A DNA stretch of 64,000 nt from Mytilus californianus (lineage: Eukaryota > Mollusca > Bivalvia > Mytilida > Mytilidae), in contig NW_026262743.1 in assembly GCF_021869535.1 (NCBI RefSeq), positions 248,001 through 312,000 on the forward strand. The letters are read 5' to 3'. Of this stretch, positions 1-10,711 are shown piece after piece. The position numbers were made by a program, and so were the translations under genes. The notes below the pieces were generated by a model that saw nothing but the letters and a program-made list of their open reading frames with translations, made no database searches and had not been told where the DNA came from. Numbering within the stretch: the stretch's first letter is position 1; the number at the start of each line of letters is the position of its first letter.

Positions 1-540
1 TAGGAAATATTACTTGGGTTTACTTCCATGATTTTTCGATTAACACTGACTTTTTGTTTCTCTAAATCTTTGTCATGTTGATAAAAACTTTGTATCTGAT
101 CTTTACTAATCCTGGCAGCCCAATTCCAATAGACAATTGAGTATAAAGGTCTTTCTAGTATAGTTACTTTAGACCCTGGGTGAGCATTAATACATTGTGT
201 AATTAGGTTTGCTTCAGTAATTATATCATCTACAACCGAGTCATCATGTGTTCTTAAAGATATATATCGCCTGTTCTTAATAGTAAAGTCACATGTGCCA
301 GCCCAAACATATACCCAGATATTGCCCTGTTCTTCTATCAAGGTATCAATGGAACTCTCCAGCCACTCTCTGCACGCTTTAATCATGTTAATTCTGACAC
401 CTTTTCTACAAAACCAATCAATATTATTGACGCTTGGGACTCTAGATTGTACCCCTTACTGTCTGTAATTATAATGGGCGTATATTTTTTTGTCCCATGG
501 ATGATTGGGGGGCAAGCCTGCTCCTTTCCAGAAATTAAGT
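1..540 (-). pseudogene. SGNH-hydrolase-like coding remnant, runs off window start
   Basis: Reading the minus strand from about 540 gives a coding-looking frame with the motif TDSKGYNL (TDSK at 455-466), resembling block I of SGNH/GDSL hydrolases with T in place of G. The frame then shifts near 440-450. The second frame is open for about 147 codons to the window edge, without a stop, and contains VYVWAGTCDF near 286-310, which may match the G-x-N/C-D block. Similar uncharacterised proteins occur in mollusc transposon-rich DNA, and SGNH domains are known in some retroelement ORF1 proteins. No start or stop of the whole gene is in view. The frameshift suggests decay. The function is inferred from weak motif likeness only. 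Confidence 0.5.
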
Positions 541-652
541 TAATTTTCTTTGAATTAACATGTATGCTGTACTATGGTATTGAATTTATGTGTTTTGTTT
601 AGGGTATTGTAATAAAAGTATGAAGTAAATCCATGTTTGTTGTGAAGTATAA

Positions 653-952
653 ATGATTGAGCACCTGGAATGGCCATCTCTGGAAAAAAGGCGAAAAGAC
701 GCTAGACTAACTATGCTCTATAAAATAGTAAACGACAACGTGGCTGTAACTAAGGAAGGTCGTCTTATGCAACCAACACGACTGTCGAGGAACATGCACG
801 ACAAAAGTTTCCAAATTCCAGCATCCAGAAGTGATTACAGGAAATACTCATTTTTCCCGAGAACGATCAGGGATTGGAACGCTCTCCCTCCTGGGGTAGC
901 ATCAGCATCGTCAGTTGAGGCCTTTAAAGCCTCTCTGACAAAGCTGAACTAA
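653..952 (+). pseudogene. C-terminal fragment of a non-LTR retrotransposon reverse transcriptase
   Basis: The 99 codons carry the signature tail of LINE-type reverse transcriptase polyproteins: a basic stretch LEKRRKDARLTMLYKIVND followed by FFPRTIRDWNALP and a VEAFKASL helix. In this family the segment lies downstream of the polymerase palm. An in-frame TAA precedes the ATG immediately, so the catalytic part is missing and this is a 5'-truncated copy. 5' truncation is the usual outcome of target-primed reverse transcription. The fragment ends in TAA and is followed by a G-rich stretch at about 964-980. Confidence 0.75.
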
Positions 953-1039
953 ATTATCAAATTGGGGGGTGGGGGAGGGGGTCTGTATGCGCACCTAAGT
1001 CATGGCATAATAATCAGCTCGTTGATTGTGGCCATTATG

Positions 1040-1125
1040 AGGCAGAAGCAGAAGCAGAAGCAGAAGTTCGCAGACCGGAAGGCGGAAGGCGGAAACGGAA
1101 TACGGAACGGAATACGGAAACAGAA
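1040..1125. repeat. Simple repeats of GCAGAA and GGAATAC type
   Basis: Four tandem GCAGAA-like units (1042-1066) are followed by GGCGGAA and GGAATACGGAAC units. The second block forms one arm of a 24-nt perfect inverted repeat with 4174-4197. Confidence 0.8.
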
Positions 1126-1147
1126 AGAATTAACATCATTTTGGTTT

Positions 1148-1506
1148 TCATAGGCATGTTGTATACAATAAATACGACTTTTCTGAACCATTTGATATGT
1201 TTTCCCTGTAAACATCCATGGCAGTTTTGTCACCTGACTTTATGTCATGTTCTATTTTTCTTAATACAGAAGGAGCAGTGCGTGTATACTCAGGAGGATG
1301 TGACTTTTTGCTGTTTCCATGGCCAACGGGTACATACACCGTTTCATCTCCCTCATAATGCACAAGTATTAAGCTTTTGTTACTTTTGAAACTATATGCA
1401 GTTTTCTTAAACTGTAAAGAACCAACTGGTCTTTTTCTACCGTTTGTATTGTCTGTTGTTCCTGTCCATTTTGATATTTTGTCTACTAGTAAGAGGTGCT
1501 ATAATA
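1148..1506 (-). pseudogene. Transposon-associated coding remnant of unknown family
   Basis: The minus strand is open for about 118 codons after an in-frame TAG near 1507. It lacks a starting Met at its upstream end; the first Met lies at 1363. It contains NGRKRPVGSLQFKKTAYSFK and then VGHGNSKKSHPPEYTRTAPS, followed by a helix VLRKIEHDIKSGD and VYREN. The pattern HGNSK...Y.RT.PSVL...VY is one I associate with MULE/FLYWCH-linked uncharacterised proteins of molluscs and cnidarians. That association is from memory and was not checked. It could be an exon or a decayed fragment. Confidence 0.35.
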
Positions 1507-1554
1507 GTAGCAATGCACAATATATTGTGCTATAGGGCTCAATGAGACTGCTAG

Positions 1555-1845
1555 TCGAGAATATCTAATTATTTATGTTTTCATAAATAGATTTTCGACA
1601 ACTGTTTTTAAAAAGACATGCATGCTTTTGAATAAAGCAATAAATAGTAGCACTATTGTCGATCTATTTATTTATGTATTTATAAATATATTTTCGACAA
1701 ATGTCTTTAAAAAGACATGCTTTTGAATAAAGCAATATATAGTAGCACTATTATAAATCTATATATATATCAATATATATTTGAAAATTGTCTTTAAAAA
1801 GACATGCTACTAAAGCAATATATAGTAGAACTATAATTCGTGCGA
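1555..1845. repeat. Tandem repeat, about 100 bp x 3
   Basis: Three diverging units each contain TTTAAAAAGACATGC and AGCAATAnATAGTAGnACTAT. The units start near 1555, 1660 and 1757. The third is shortened by loss of the TTTTGAA block. Confidence 0.85.
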
Positions 1846-3224
1846 TCTGAACTGGTTGAAAGTCAGAGCAGATATGACTGAACAATTGAGGAATTATTAC
1901 TAGGTGAGTTAAAAGTTAATCTGTAATCTTGAACTTTATCAAATTTCTTCTTTGATTGGATTCTAATTGCAAACTGATTATATAAGGTAATTCAATTAAA
2001 TGTATTTGATGTCACAGGTGTGAAAACTTTAATGACATGTTATTTGGCTTGATTAGTGATTACGACAAGTGTCAAAATTAGATTAATCTAATTAAATATA
2101 AGTACTTCTAGTGTGCCGTGGTGAACTCACTCAGACTTAGTGTTTGCTTATAGCACATGGTTACCACGTGGTAGCTTCACGGCTGCAAGTATTTACCTAC
2201 AATGTTTATTTCTTTACAGTACAAGGGAAACAACTCCAGTCTAAACGGGCGACACCAAAACAAATAATTTGGTAGATATATATTATTTACCTTTTTTAGT
2301 TTTTTCATTTCTAAATATTGGCTTTTTAATAGTTGTAACAGAGCTGGAAGGTATCATTTTCCAGTTTATGATTTCTAAATATTAGAAATATAACCCCGTT
2401 GAATTTGACAATATACACTAAAACTTTTACGAAAGTTTTTTTTTTTAAAGTAGTACACTAAATCAAGTACTACCAAGATAGCACTCTCTGGTATCTATAC
2501 TGTACATAACTGCAAAACATGAACACTTACAATTTATTACACACAAAAATGTCAAAACAATACATTAACCTTATAGATCCTAATTATACATACACGGTAA
2601 TACTATATATATTTTTCTTCTAGAACGTAAGTTTACGAATCTTTTATAATATAAGTGAAGGTGCTATCTTTAGTCAAATTAAATATACAGAGAATCACAA
2701 TTTACCAAGGACGTACGAGCCGCGGTATAATTGTATTAATGTATATACCATGTACGGGAATATGTCAGACCCCTTCTAGGATTTGCATATTTGGAAAAGT
2801 CAGATATGTCTATCCAAGAGTATTTGATACTTACAGTTCTCATGTATAAACAAAAAACACACCTACTTACCAAATCATTTAACATTTATAAACAAAGCAG
2901 GCTAAGTTACAAATAACAGAATAATAAGTCCACAAAAATTTTTCTTCTCACTATAAATTAACCACAAGATAATTAAGATAATTAAAATACACACCATAGT
3001 TCAGATTTAAATATCAAGATTAAATTTAAGGAAAAAAAAAAAAACAAAAAAACTCACAATTTACTATAATATGAATATATAATACAGGTTAATTCCTTAA
3101 TAATAATAAATTTTAAAATATTTATTTGAAATGTTTTTATATAAGGTAATCTGGCGCAATACCCGGAAGGGTAGTCGCCATTAAACTCTATTTAGTAGTA
3201 GTAGTGGTGAACTCACTCAAATCA

Positions 3225-4090
3225 ACATTTTGAGCTCAAAGTTTTTACTATAATGTTTTTATTTTCGTATAATATATTTGTTAATCTCACAGATTCATTT
3301 ATTTCATGGACAGATATTATAGAAAAAAGAAGAGATATTAACTCTCGTGTCGATCAGTTCAATATATTCAAAGCATATATCGGCGAATATTAATTCCGTC
3401 AGGTCAACTTTTTTGCAGACAACATTTTTGTTTTACTATAAAGATTAAAATTTCGTATAATTTATTTATTAATCTCACAGATTCATTTATTTCATGGACA
3501 GATATTGTAAAAAACAGAAGAGATATTAACACTTGTGTCGATCAGTTCAATATATTCAAAGCATATATCGGCGAATGTTAGTTCCGTCCGGTCAACTTAT
3601 TTTGAAGAAAAACAATGTTTTTTACTATAAAGTTTGTACTTTCATATCATATATTTATTGATCTCGTAGATTTCTTAGTTTCATGTAATAATATTGTAAA
3701 AAAAAAAAAAAAATAAACACTTTTTGTCGATCAGTTCAATATAATCAACGCGTACTTCGGCGAATGTCAATACCGTCCGGTCAACTTTTTGCAGAAAAAC
3801 ATTTTTGTTTACTATAAAGTTTTTATTTTCGTATTATATATTTATTATTCTCACAGATTCCTTAACTTCATCGACAAATATTGTAAAACAAAAAAGATAT
3901 TAACACTTGTTTTCGACCAATTGAATATATGTATAGCGTGTATCGGCGAGTGTGAAATCCGTCCGGTCAATTTAAATTGCTCAAAAATATTTTTTTCACT
4001 TATTTTGTTTTATTTTCATAAAATATAGTTTAACATCTCTAAGGTCTACAAATATTAAAAAAATCTACCGAATAACAAAAAAGTTATGAC
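3225..4090. repeat. Tandem repeat, about 187 bp x 4 plus partial
   Basis: Each unit has TTTTACTATAA, a TCTCACAGATTC-like block, GTCGATCAGTTCAATAT, a TCGGCGAATnTTA block and CCGTCCGGTCAA. Copies start near 3238, 3430, 3617 and 3803, with a partial fifth after 3985. The open frame at 3789-4028 runs through this array and is not a gene. Confidence 0.85.
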
Positions 4091-4887
4091 TATTTATATC
4101 TCATCCGGTCAATCGTCCTGTCACTACCCGGGCAATCGTCCTGTCATTAGTGCAACCCATATTTCTTTTCGTTTCCGTTCCGTATTCCGTTTCCGCCGTT
4201 TAGCAACCCCTGACCAGAAGTGCACGGACCCGCGAAAGTCAAATTGAGTTGTGTGATATTCGTCTCAACTGCTTCTATTTCAAATAAAAAGTGGATATAT
4301 ATTGGACTGTTTTGTAGTTATTCATGATTGTCACAAAATTTTTCTTTTTAAATGTTAAATTGCATACTATACAACACAAAAATCATTGAATTCCAAGTAC
4401 CAAAAGATATGTCAATTTTCTTACCAATGAACCGGAAGTCAACAAACGAAATTATGATCAGATTATGGGTTTTTCCCTTTCTGAAAAAGTTCCTTGCGGT
4501 TCATATTTATCCGCTAACATGATATATAATGTAGATTTTATCAAATAACATGATCATTTCAATAAAAACTGGTTACATTTACAGACTTTTGTTTTATAGT
4601 TGGAAACCAATCGCATGTTCAATATATAAAAAGATTAAGTTCTAATAAATAAGTACTATTTGTTCGGGGGGACACTTCCTGAAGTGGGATAAGACGTACC
4701 TTGGTTAAGACGTGCCGGTTGAATAGGTAACATTTTTCAGCTTGAAGATATGTGAATAGGTGGGAAAAACTATCAGAAATATATATGATAAGGTCAGTAA
4801 AGTTCCAATTACTTGTATCAAGCCCTGTCATTTTTTCACAGCCGAAAATCTCGCCGTGGCGTAAGTATAAAACATTACATACACTGA

Positions 4888-5029
4888 CAGGGCTGCCAAG
4901 CGTGAGACTCACGCATAATTTGTCATGCTTATTTGGCGGCATTTTCCTTTGATCTATTGTTTTTCTCTTTGATCTTTACGATTTTAGCCAAATCTCACGC
5001 ATTTGCATTATTAAAAGTTGGCAGAACTG
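4888..5029. mobile_element. Short hAT-like MITE, 142 bp
   Basis: The ends are CAGGGCTGCCAAG and, inverted, CAGTTCTGCCAAC. A direct CACTGA repeat flanks both sides (4882-4887 and 5030-5035). The CAG start and short imperfect TIR are hAT-like, but hAT usually makes an 8-bp duplication and only 6 bp match here. No coding capacity. Confidence 0.5.
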
Positions 5030-5261
5030 CACTGATGATACAGAATCTTAATTAGCCTAGAATATTACTCTTTTCCAACTCACCACATGAAACCCAAGCA
5101 ATATGCCATTATATGGGGAAAAGGTTACATTTTTACCTACGCAATATATGAAAAGTATACATTTTTAAGATCTAAATTATATGTAAAGGGTGGGGTAACA
5201 GAACCCCAGCGACACCCCTATCAATTAAGTATTGAGGGGGCTGATGGGTTATTTTCGTCCT

Positions 5262-5415
5262 TCGTGATCGAGGAATTTGCTTGCCGTGATTCGTTTTTGC
5301 ATTGATTTATTGTCCGTGACTCGTGATGAGTGCATTTTTCGTGACTCGTTTTCAATTAAATTTTATGTTCTCCTTGATGGAGGTGTTACATCGTCGTTTT
5401 TCGTGAACAGTTTAC
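5262..5415. repeat. Degenerate CGTGAnTCGT repeat
   Basis: Irregular repeats of CGTGATTCGT, CGTGACTCGT and TTTCGTGA occur over about 150 bp. A weaker relative (CTGTGAACTGTGATCAG) lies at 8160-8240. No coding signal. Confidence 0.5.
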
Positions 5416-5419
5416 TGGT

Positions 5420-7570
5420 ATTACAATAGGAAAAAGTAGAATCACAAAAATACTGAACTCCGAGGAAAATTCAAAACGGAAAGTCCTGAATCAAATGGCA
5501 AAATTAAAAGATCAAAGGAAACCACCCTAATTTATCTTAAGAGTTGTCGTTCTTAAACTCTATTTATAAAGGACTGCATGGTACTATTTGAAGCAATTTA
5601 CGGAAACCAGTCTCTAAAGTTTAAGTAGCGCGGATCTGGTTCCTGGTAGTTTGATCAGGTTTCAGTGTATGATTCAGACTCCGATTTTGCAAATGCATAT
5701 GTAGATAAGAGACCTATTTTTGACCTCAGCTTGTTTCTATTTAATTTATGAAACAGGCTATAAGTAGAAGTGAGACTATAAGCCTTGGTGTAGCTTACGT
5801 TGCGGCAACCGAGACACAAGCCTTATTAAAATAATAATAAAAATAATAAAAGAAAATTTTTTATATTCTTTTAAACAATTTTCCAAAAATGCAAAAGACA
5901 CCCTACTTAACGTTTATACCCTTTGCGAGGTACTCGCAAATTGTATTAACGTCAGAGTAAAAGACTCATGGAAACATGTACATCTCCCCTGATTGGAAAT
6001 CACTACCCCTTTGCGGTAGGTTTTAGTAATTCGAATATGTCGGAGTCAAAGAAATCGACACAATAAAAAATGTCTATCTGTTTATATCCTACCCCAAGCA
6101 AAATTAATTTGAAAAATTTCTAGTGGCCTAAATTTGGTGAGGTTTAAAAAAATACACAAAAATGCCAAGAAATTAATTTAAACTTTTCAGAATAGAGGTT
6201 TAAGATGGTGTTAAAATATAAAAGAAAGGAAATCAAATTATGGATAACAAGAATTAATAATGATCGAATATTTGAAAACCCCATTCTGAAAATCCTCATA
6301 TATAACCGGTAACGTCTAAAATTTAAACATCGTAGGTTGTTGACATTCACTACGTGTACACAGGGGTTTGTTACTATTTGACAGTTTTACTATCCATGGG
6401 AATCCCTAAACATCGCTAGCTGAGACCCGGAATATTTTTCGATTCTATGACTATAAGTCAGCTGATATGGTTTCTTGGAGGATTCACAGCTGTATTATTG
6501 TCTTGCTGTGTCATTAAAGTATACCCCATATCCATCTCCTTTAATTCATAAAGAATTAAAACCTAGGAAATTCACTGCCATTATTCAATTTGAAAAAAGT
6601 GGTGAATGTTTTGAGAACATTTATATATTCATTTGAACATGGAAAACGGTGTTGGTACTAGTAACCAACTCATAGATCTGTAGTATAACTTTAATAGCGT
6701 AAGACATTATTAACATTATTATGATGAAATAAAATAAAACAACTGCTATCGTTAATTCCTAATAGATTCTTTTTGTTCAAATTGCAAAACCTCTACAGCT
6801 TATGGGGAGCTTCGCCCCGTTTCTCACTGTCTCAAATTGATGGACGTATATATTTTAGTACATGTATATGTACTGCCAAAGCGAGTACATATGTTTACAA
6901 GAATCATTAGATACGTACGCTACTTAGGCTTTGAATTAACGAATAAACTGTACTATCCAGTTGATCTATATAAACTAATGAATGGAAAGCAATTGATAAT
7001 AAAAATGCCGATTATTTGGTGAAGTTGCTATACACAGACGCAATAGAATTTGGAAAGCACATCGGTTTGATAATTAAGTTTATTCTGACCATGATTTGAG
7101 ATGTTGACATCAGTGGAAGCTGAATTGAAAATAGGACAACGATTTGAGTCGAAACGCTGATCCGAGTCCCAAGTTTCACGGGAAAATCTTGCTGACAATT
7201 TATTTAATACTTATGGTTTCATCTGGAGCACCTAATTGAAACCAAAATTTTCGGTAGGGACCTTGTTATTCAATTTCTAGTTATATTTTTCATGTTTTGC
7301 TTTTTTTGTCTACTTTTAAACATTGCTTATTCAATTCAAAGTATTGTCTTTCCACTAGTTTTTGGTAGTCCTGCTTGTTCCTTGAAGCTTTTGTTATATC
7401 TATCATGTCTATATGAATTTCAAGGGTTTTAAAAACACTGCACTATGAATGAACACAGGTTATTACTGTGTATTTGCTTGGTCTCGATCCGGTAATAGTG
7501 TTGGTGTCCATTGCTTTATCGTGAAAAATAATCAAAGATTTGTTAAGGTATATGGATGTGGATGGTATAC
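5420..7570. other. No recognised gene or repeat
   Basis: AT-rich sequence without a convincing reading frame, splice pattern or repeat family I can name. Short open frames (6144-6350 minus, 6837-7022 plus) show no domain or codon signal. Confidence 0.5.
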
Positions 7571-8106
7571 CTCAATAGTAAAATTAATACTGAAATAAAA
7601 TCATAGATATGAAATAATGAGATTTGAGCAAAGTCAAATTGAAATCAATTGTTGAAAGAAAAAAAATCTCCAATTGGCAAGTATATGTTGGTACACGAGT
7701 TCAAAGATGCCAAATGTACTTGGGTACACTTCCTTTCATCCCAACTGGCTGCTTCTCAGCCTTTCCATCAAAGACTCTGATATAGTAATAATTTACTCAA
7801 GTATGGTGATATCCAAACTGATTTAAAATATAGTAAACCTCGATAGTACAATTAATACTGAAATAAAATCATAGATATAAAATAATGAGACTTGAGCATA
7901 GTCAAATTGAAATCAATTGTTGAAAGAAAAAAAATCTCCAATTGGCAAGTATATGTTGGTACACGAGTACAAAGATACCAAATGTACTTGGGTACACTTC
8001 CATTCATCCCAACTGGCTGCTTCTCAGCCTTTCCATTAAAGACTCTGTTATAGTAATAATTTACTCAAGTATGGTGATATCCAAACTGATTTAAAATATA
8101 GCAAAT
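7571..8106. repeat. Tandem duplication, 268-bp unit x 2
   Basis: 7571-7838 and 7839-8106 are near-identical copies, both holding AATCAATTGTTGAAAG, TTGGTACACGAGT and CTGGCTGCTTCTCAGCC. Only scattered substitutions separate them, so the duplication is recent. Confidence 0.95.
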
Positions 8107-8436
8107 GTACTAAAGCTTTCCAGGAAATGAGTGAACAACGTGCTTATAAGGATTATCAAAATAGCTGTGAACTGTGATCAGGAAAATTTATTTCCTGTGA
8201 ACTGTAATCAGCAAATTTAATATCTCGTGAACCTTGATGAGAACCCCCCTTTACGTCCCTCAGTATTGAATCCACCCCCCACCCCCTGAAACCATTTGCA
8301 CACGTGTATGGGTTGTGGGTAGTGTGGTATGACGTGAATGAAGTTGAAAAAAGATTTGTCGGAAAGGGGGACGGAGGAGAATTGTTGAAATATTGATAAT
8401 CTAGAAAACAAAATATATTACAAAAAAGAGATGAAA

Positions 8437-8790
8437 TATAAAAAAAGAAGATATGGTATGATTGCCAATGAGACAACTCTCCACAAAAGACCAAATGACA
8501 CAGAAATTAACAACTCTAAGTCATCTTACAGCCTTCAACAATGAGCTAAGCCCATACCACATAGTCAGCTATAATAGGCCCTGAAATGACAAATGTAAAA
8601 CAATTCAAACGAAAAAACTAACAGCCTAATTTATGTACAAAATAATCAAAGAAAAACAAATATGTAACACAGCAACAAACGACAACTACTGAATTACAGG
8701 CTCCTGACTTGGGACAGGCACAAACAGAATGTGGCGGGGTTAAACATGTAAGCAGGAGCCCAACCCTCCCCTAACCTGGGACAGTGGTGT
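8437..8790 (-). mobile_element. 3' region of a second Naiad-like element family, truncated
   Basis: On the minus strand this ends in a tail of GGAGAGTTGTCTCATTGGCA followed by an ATACCATATCTTCTT-like stretch. It contains a GTTTAACCCCGCC...CTGTCCCAAGTCAGGAG block matching the 3' untranslated region of the Naiad at 23085-23137. The tail differs from that of the 20-kb element, so this is a related family. No coding part is left. Comparable solo tails lie at 23891-23958 and 43330-43400. Confidence 0.6.
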
Positions 8791-9370
8791 AACAGTACAA
8801 CATAAGAACAGACTATTAAAAAATCAGTTGAACAAGGCTTAACTCATCAGATGGATACAAATAGAAATACATATAACAAAAACACAGAGTAGACGTGGAG
8901 GGTACTTGTACATCCCAACAACAAAAAGACACTAAGTACAAATCTGAGATGGAAGAAAAACACTGTAAACCCTTTTAGAAACTTACTATAGCATGTATAG
9001 CAGCTGAAACTTTTGCTGATAAAGCATGAAAGGCATCTTGAAATCAAAACACAGAACACCCAAAATATACCACAGAACTTTGAAATATTAATACCACAAA
9101 CATTATTATTGTTGTTATTGTTAGTTCTTTTTATAATTTGACATTTTTTATTCTAATAATTTTTTTTTTCTAGGGTTGACACACTATATCGCTACGCCCC
9201 TAACTGAATCGGCCTATAATCAAAAAATTTAATGATAATTGGGTCCATACCAAAAACACCTATTAAAATCATAATATACAAAAATTATTTACAGTCACAA
9301 CAATTGTAATTTTGAGGTATATTTGTGACATTTATTTTTTAAATACATTTTAATTTTTTCTTTTCATTTT

Positions 9371-10052
9371 TGTCGAGCCTTCGACTTTTGTCGAAAAAGC
9401 GAGACATAGCGATCCTACATTCCATCGGCGTCGTCGTTGTCGTCGGCGGGTCCACACATATTCACTCTGTGGTTAAAGTTTTTGAAATTTTAATAACTTT
9501 CTTAAACTACCCTGGATTTCTACCAAACTTGGACAGAAGCTTGTTTATGATCATAAGATAATATTCAAAAGTAAATTTTGTAAAAAAAAAACTTCCATTT
9601 TTTCCGTATTTTACTTATAAATGGACTTAGTTTTTCTGCCAGGAAACATTACATTCACTCTGTGGTTAAAGTTTTTGAAATTTTAATAACTTTCTTAAAC
9701 TATCCTGGATTTGTACCAAACTTGGAAAGAAGCTTGTTTGTGATCATAAGATAGTATCCAGAAGTAAATTTTGTAAAAAAAAAATTCCATTTTTTTCGTA
9801 TTTTACTTATAAATGGACTTAGTTTTTCTTCCAGTTAACATTACATAACAGTCTGCAGTTTAAGTTTTTATTTTAAAACATTTATTAGATTCATAAACTA
9901 TCCTGGATTTTTACCAAACTTGGACAGAAGCTACTTACAATCAAAAGATAGTATAGAGAGGAATATTTTTATTAATTTTTTTCCTCATTTTTGTTGAGCC
10001 TGTGATTAACAGCAGAAGTAGGCGAGACACTGGGTTCTGTGGAACCCTTACG
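9371..10052 (+). mobile_element. Helentron-like non-autonomous element, family 3
   Basis: The 5' end TGTCGAGCCT is followed by the palindrome TTCGACTTTTGTCGAA. The 3' part has the inverted partner AGGCGAGACA, placed subterminally before a hairpin GGGTTCTGTGGAACCC and a final TTACG. The interior is about three copies of a 191-bp tandem unit starting ACTCTGTGGTTAAAGTTTTT. This asymmetric arrangement matches that published for Helentron/Helitron2 elements. No Rep or helicase is encoded. Confidence 0.6.
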
Positions 10053-10711
10053 AATTTTTGAATAATTTTATGTGAAGAGTTGTTTCAATAAATAATCAAA
10101 ATTTATTATTAAATATAAACATGATTGATCTGAAATTTAAGGTGGTACCAAACACCTTGACTAAAATTAATTTGGCTCGTTTAATTTTCATAAAATTTTG
10201 ACAAAATATTTACTTTGACCCTTTGACAAAAATATAAAAATTTCAAAAAACTTGAATCACACACTTTATCGGAAAAATTCCATTGGATATGTAGCAGTTT
10301 GACAAACACTAATTTTGATCATTGAGAAGCTTTAAATATTTCCTTAACAATAGAACATGATTAAAACGTTCAGCTGATTTTAACAGAGTTACCTCCCTGT
10401 AGTATTATGTACCACCTTAATTAGAGTTGTTGTCAAGTGATCAAAGTAATGTGTTTAGCTGACATTTAGAGCTGTTTCAATTAATTAAAATTGTTAATGT
10501 CTTTAGATCAAAGTTTTCTCCATTAGAATTATATATAAACATGATAAAACAGTCCTTTAAAGGGCTACTGAATAAATTATTGATAACCACTTAGGACTTG
10601 TGTCTAATTCTACCAGTGGAGTTAAAGCGAGTATTCTCATGCAATTTACTTATTAAGTTCTAGGTCATTGTCCATCGTTCGCATTGCCAACTTCTGCAAC
10701 TGGTTGTGTTA

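Larger units (their letters stand above)
1078..4203. mobile_element. Possible TIR-framed element, about 3.1 kb
   Basis: A 24-nt perfect inverted repeat lies at 1088-1111 and 4174-4197. Between the arms are a minus-strand coding remnant (1148-1506) and two tandem arrays (1555-1845 and 3225-4090). This fits the ends of a DNA transposon. However, the arms are made of simple GGAAAC/GGAATAC units and I could not define a target-site duplication, so chance similarity of microsatellite arms is possible. Confidence 0.3.

Noticed and set aside
9370..9561. 63-aa frame with VVVVGG stretch
   Set aside because: Covers the 5' palindrome and tandem units of Helentron-like family 3.
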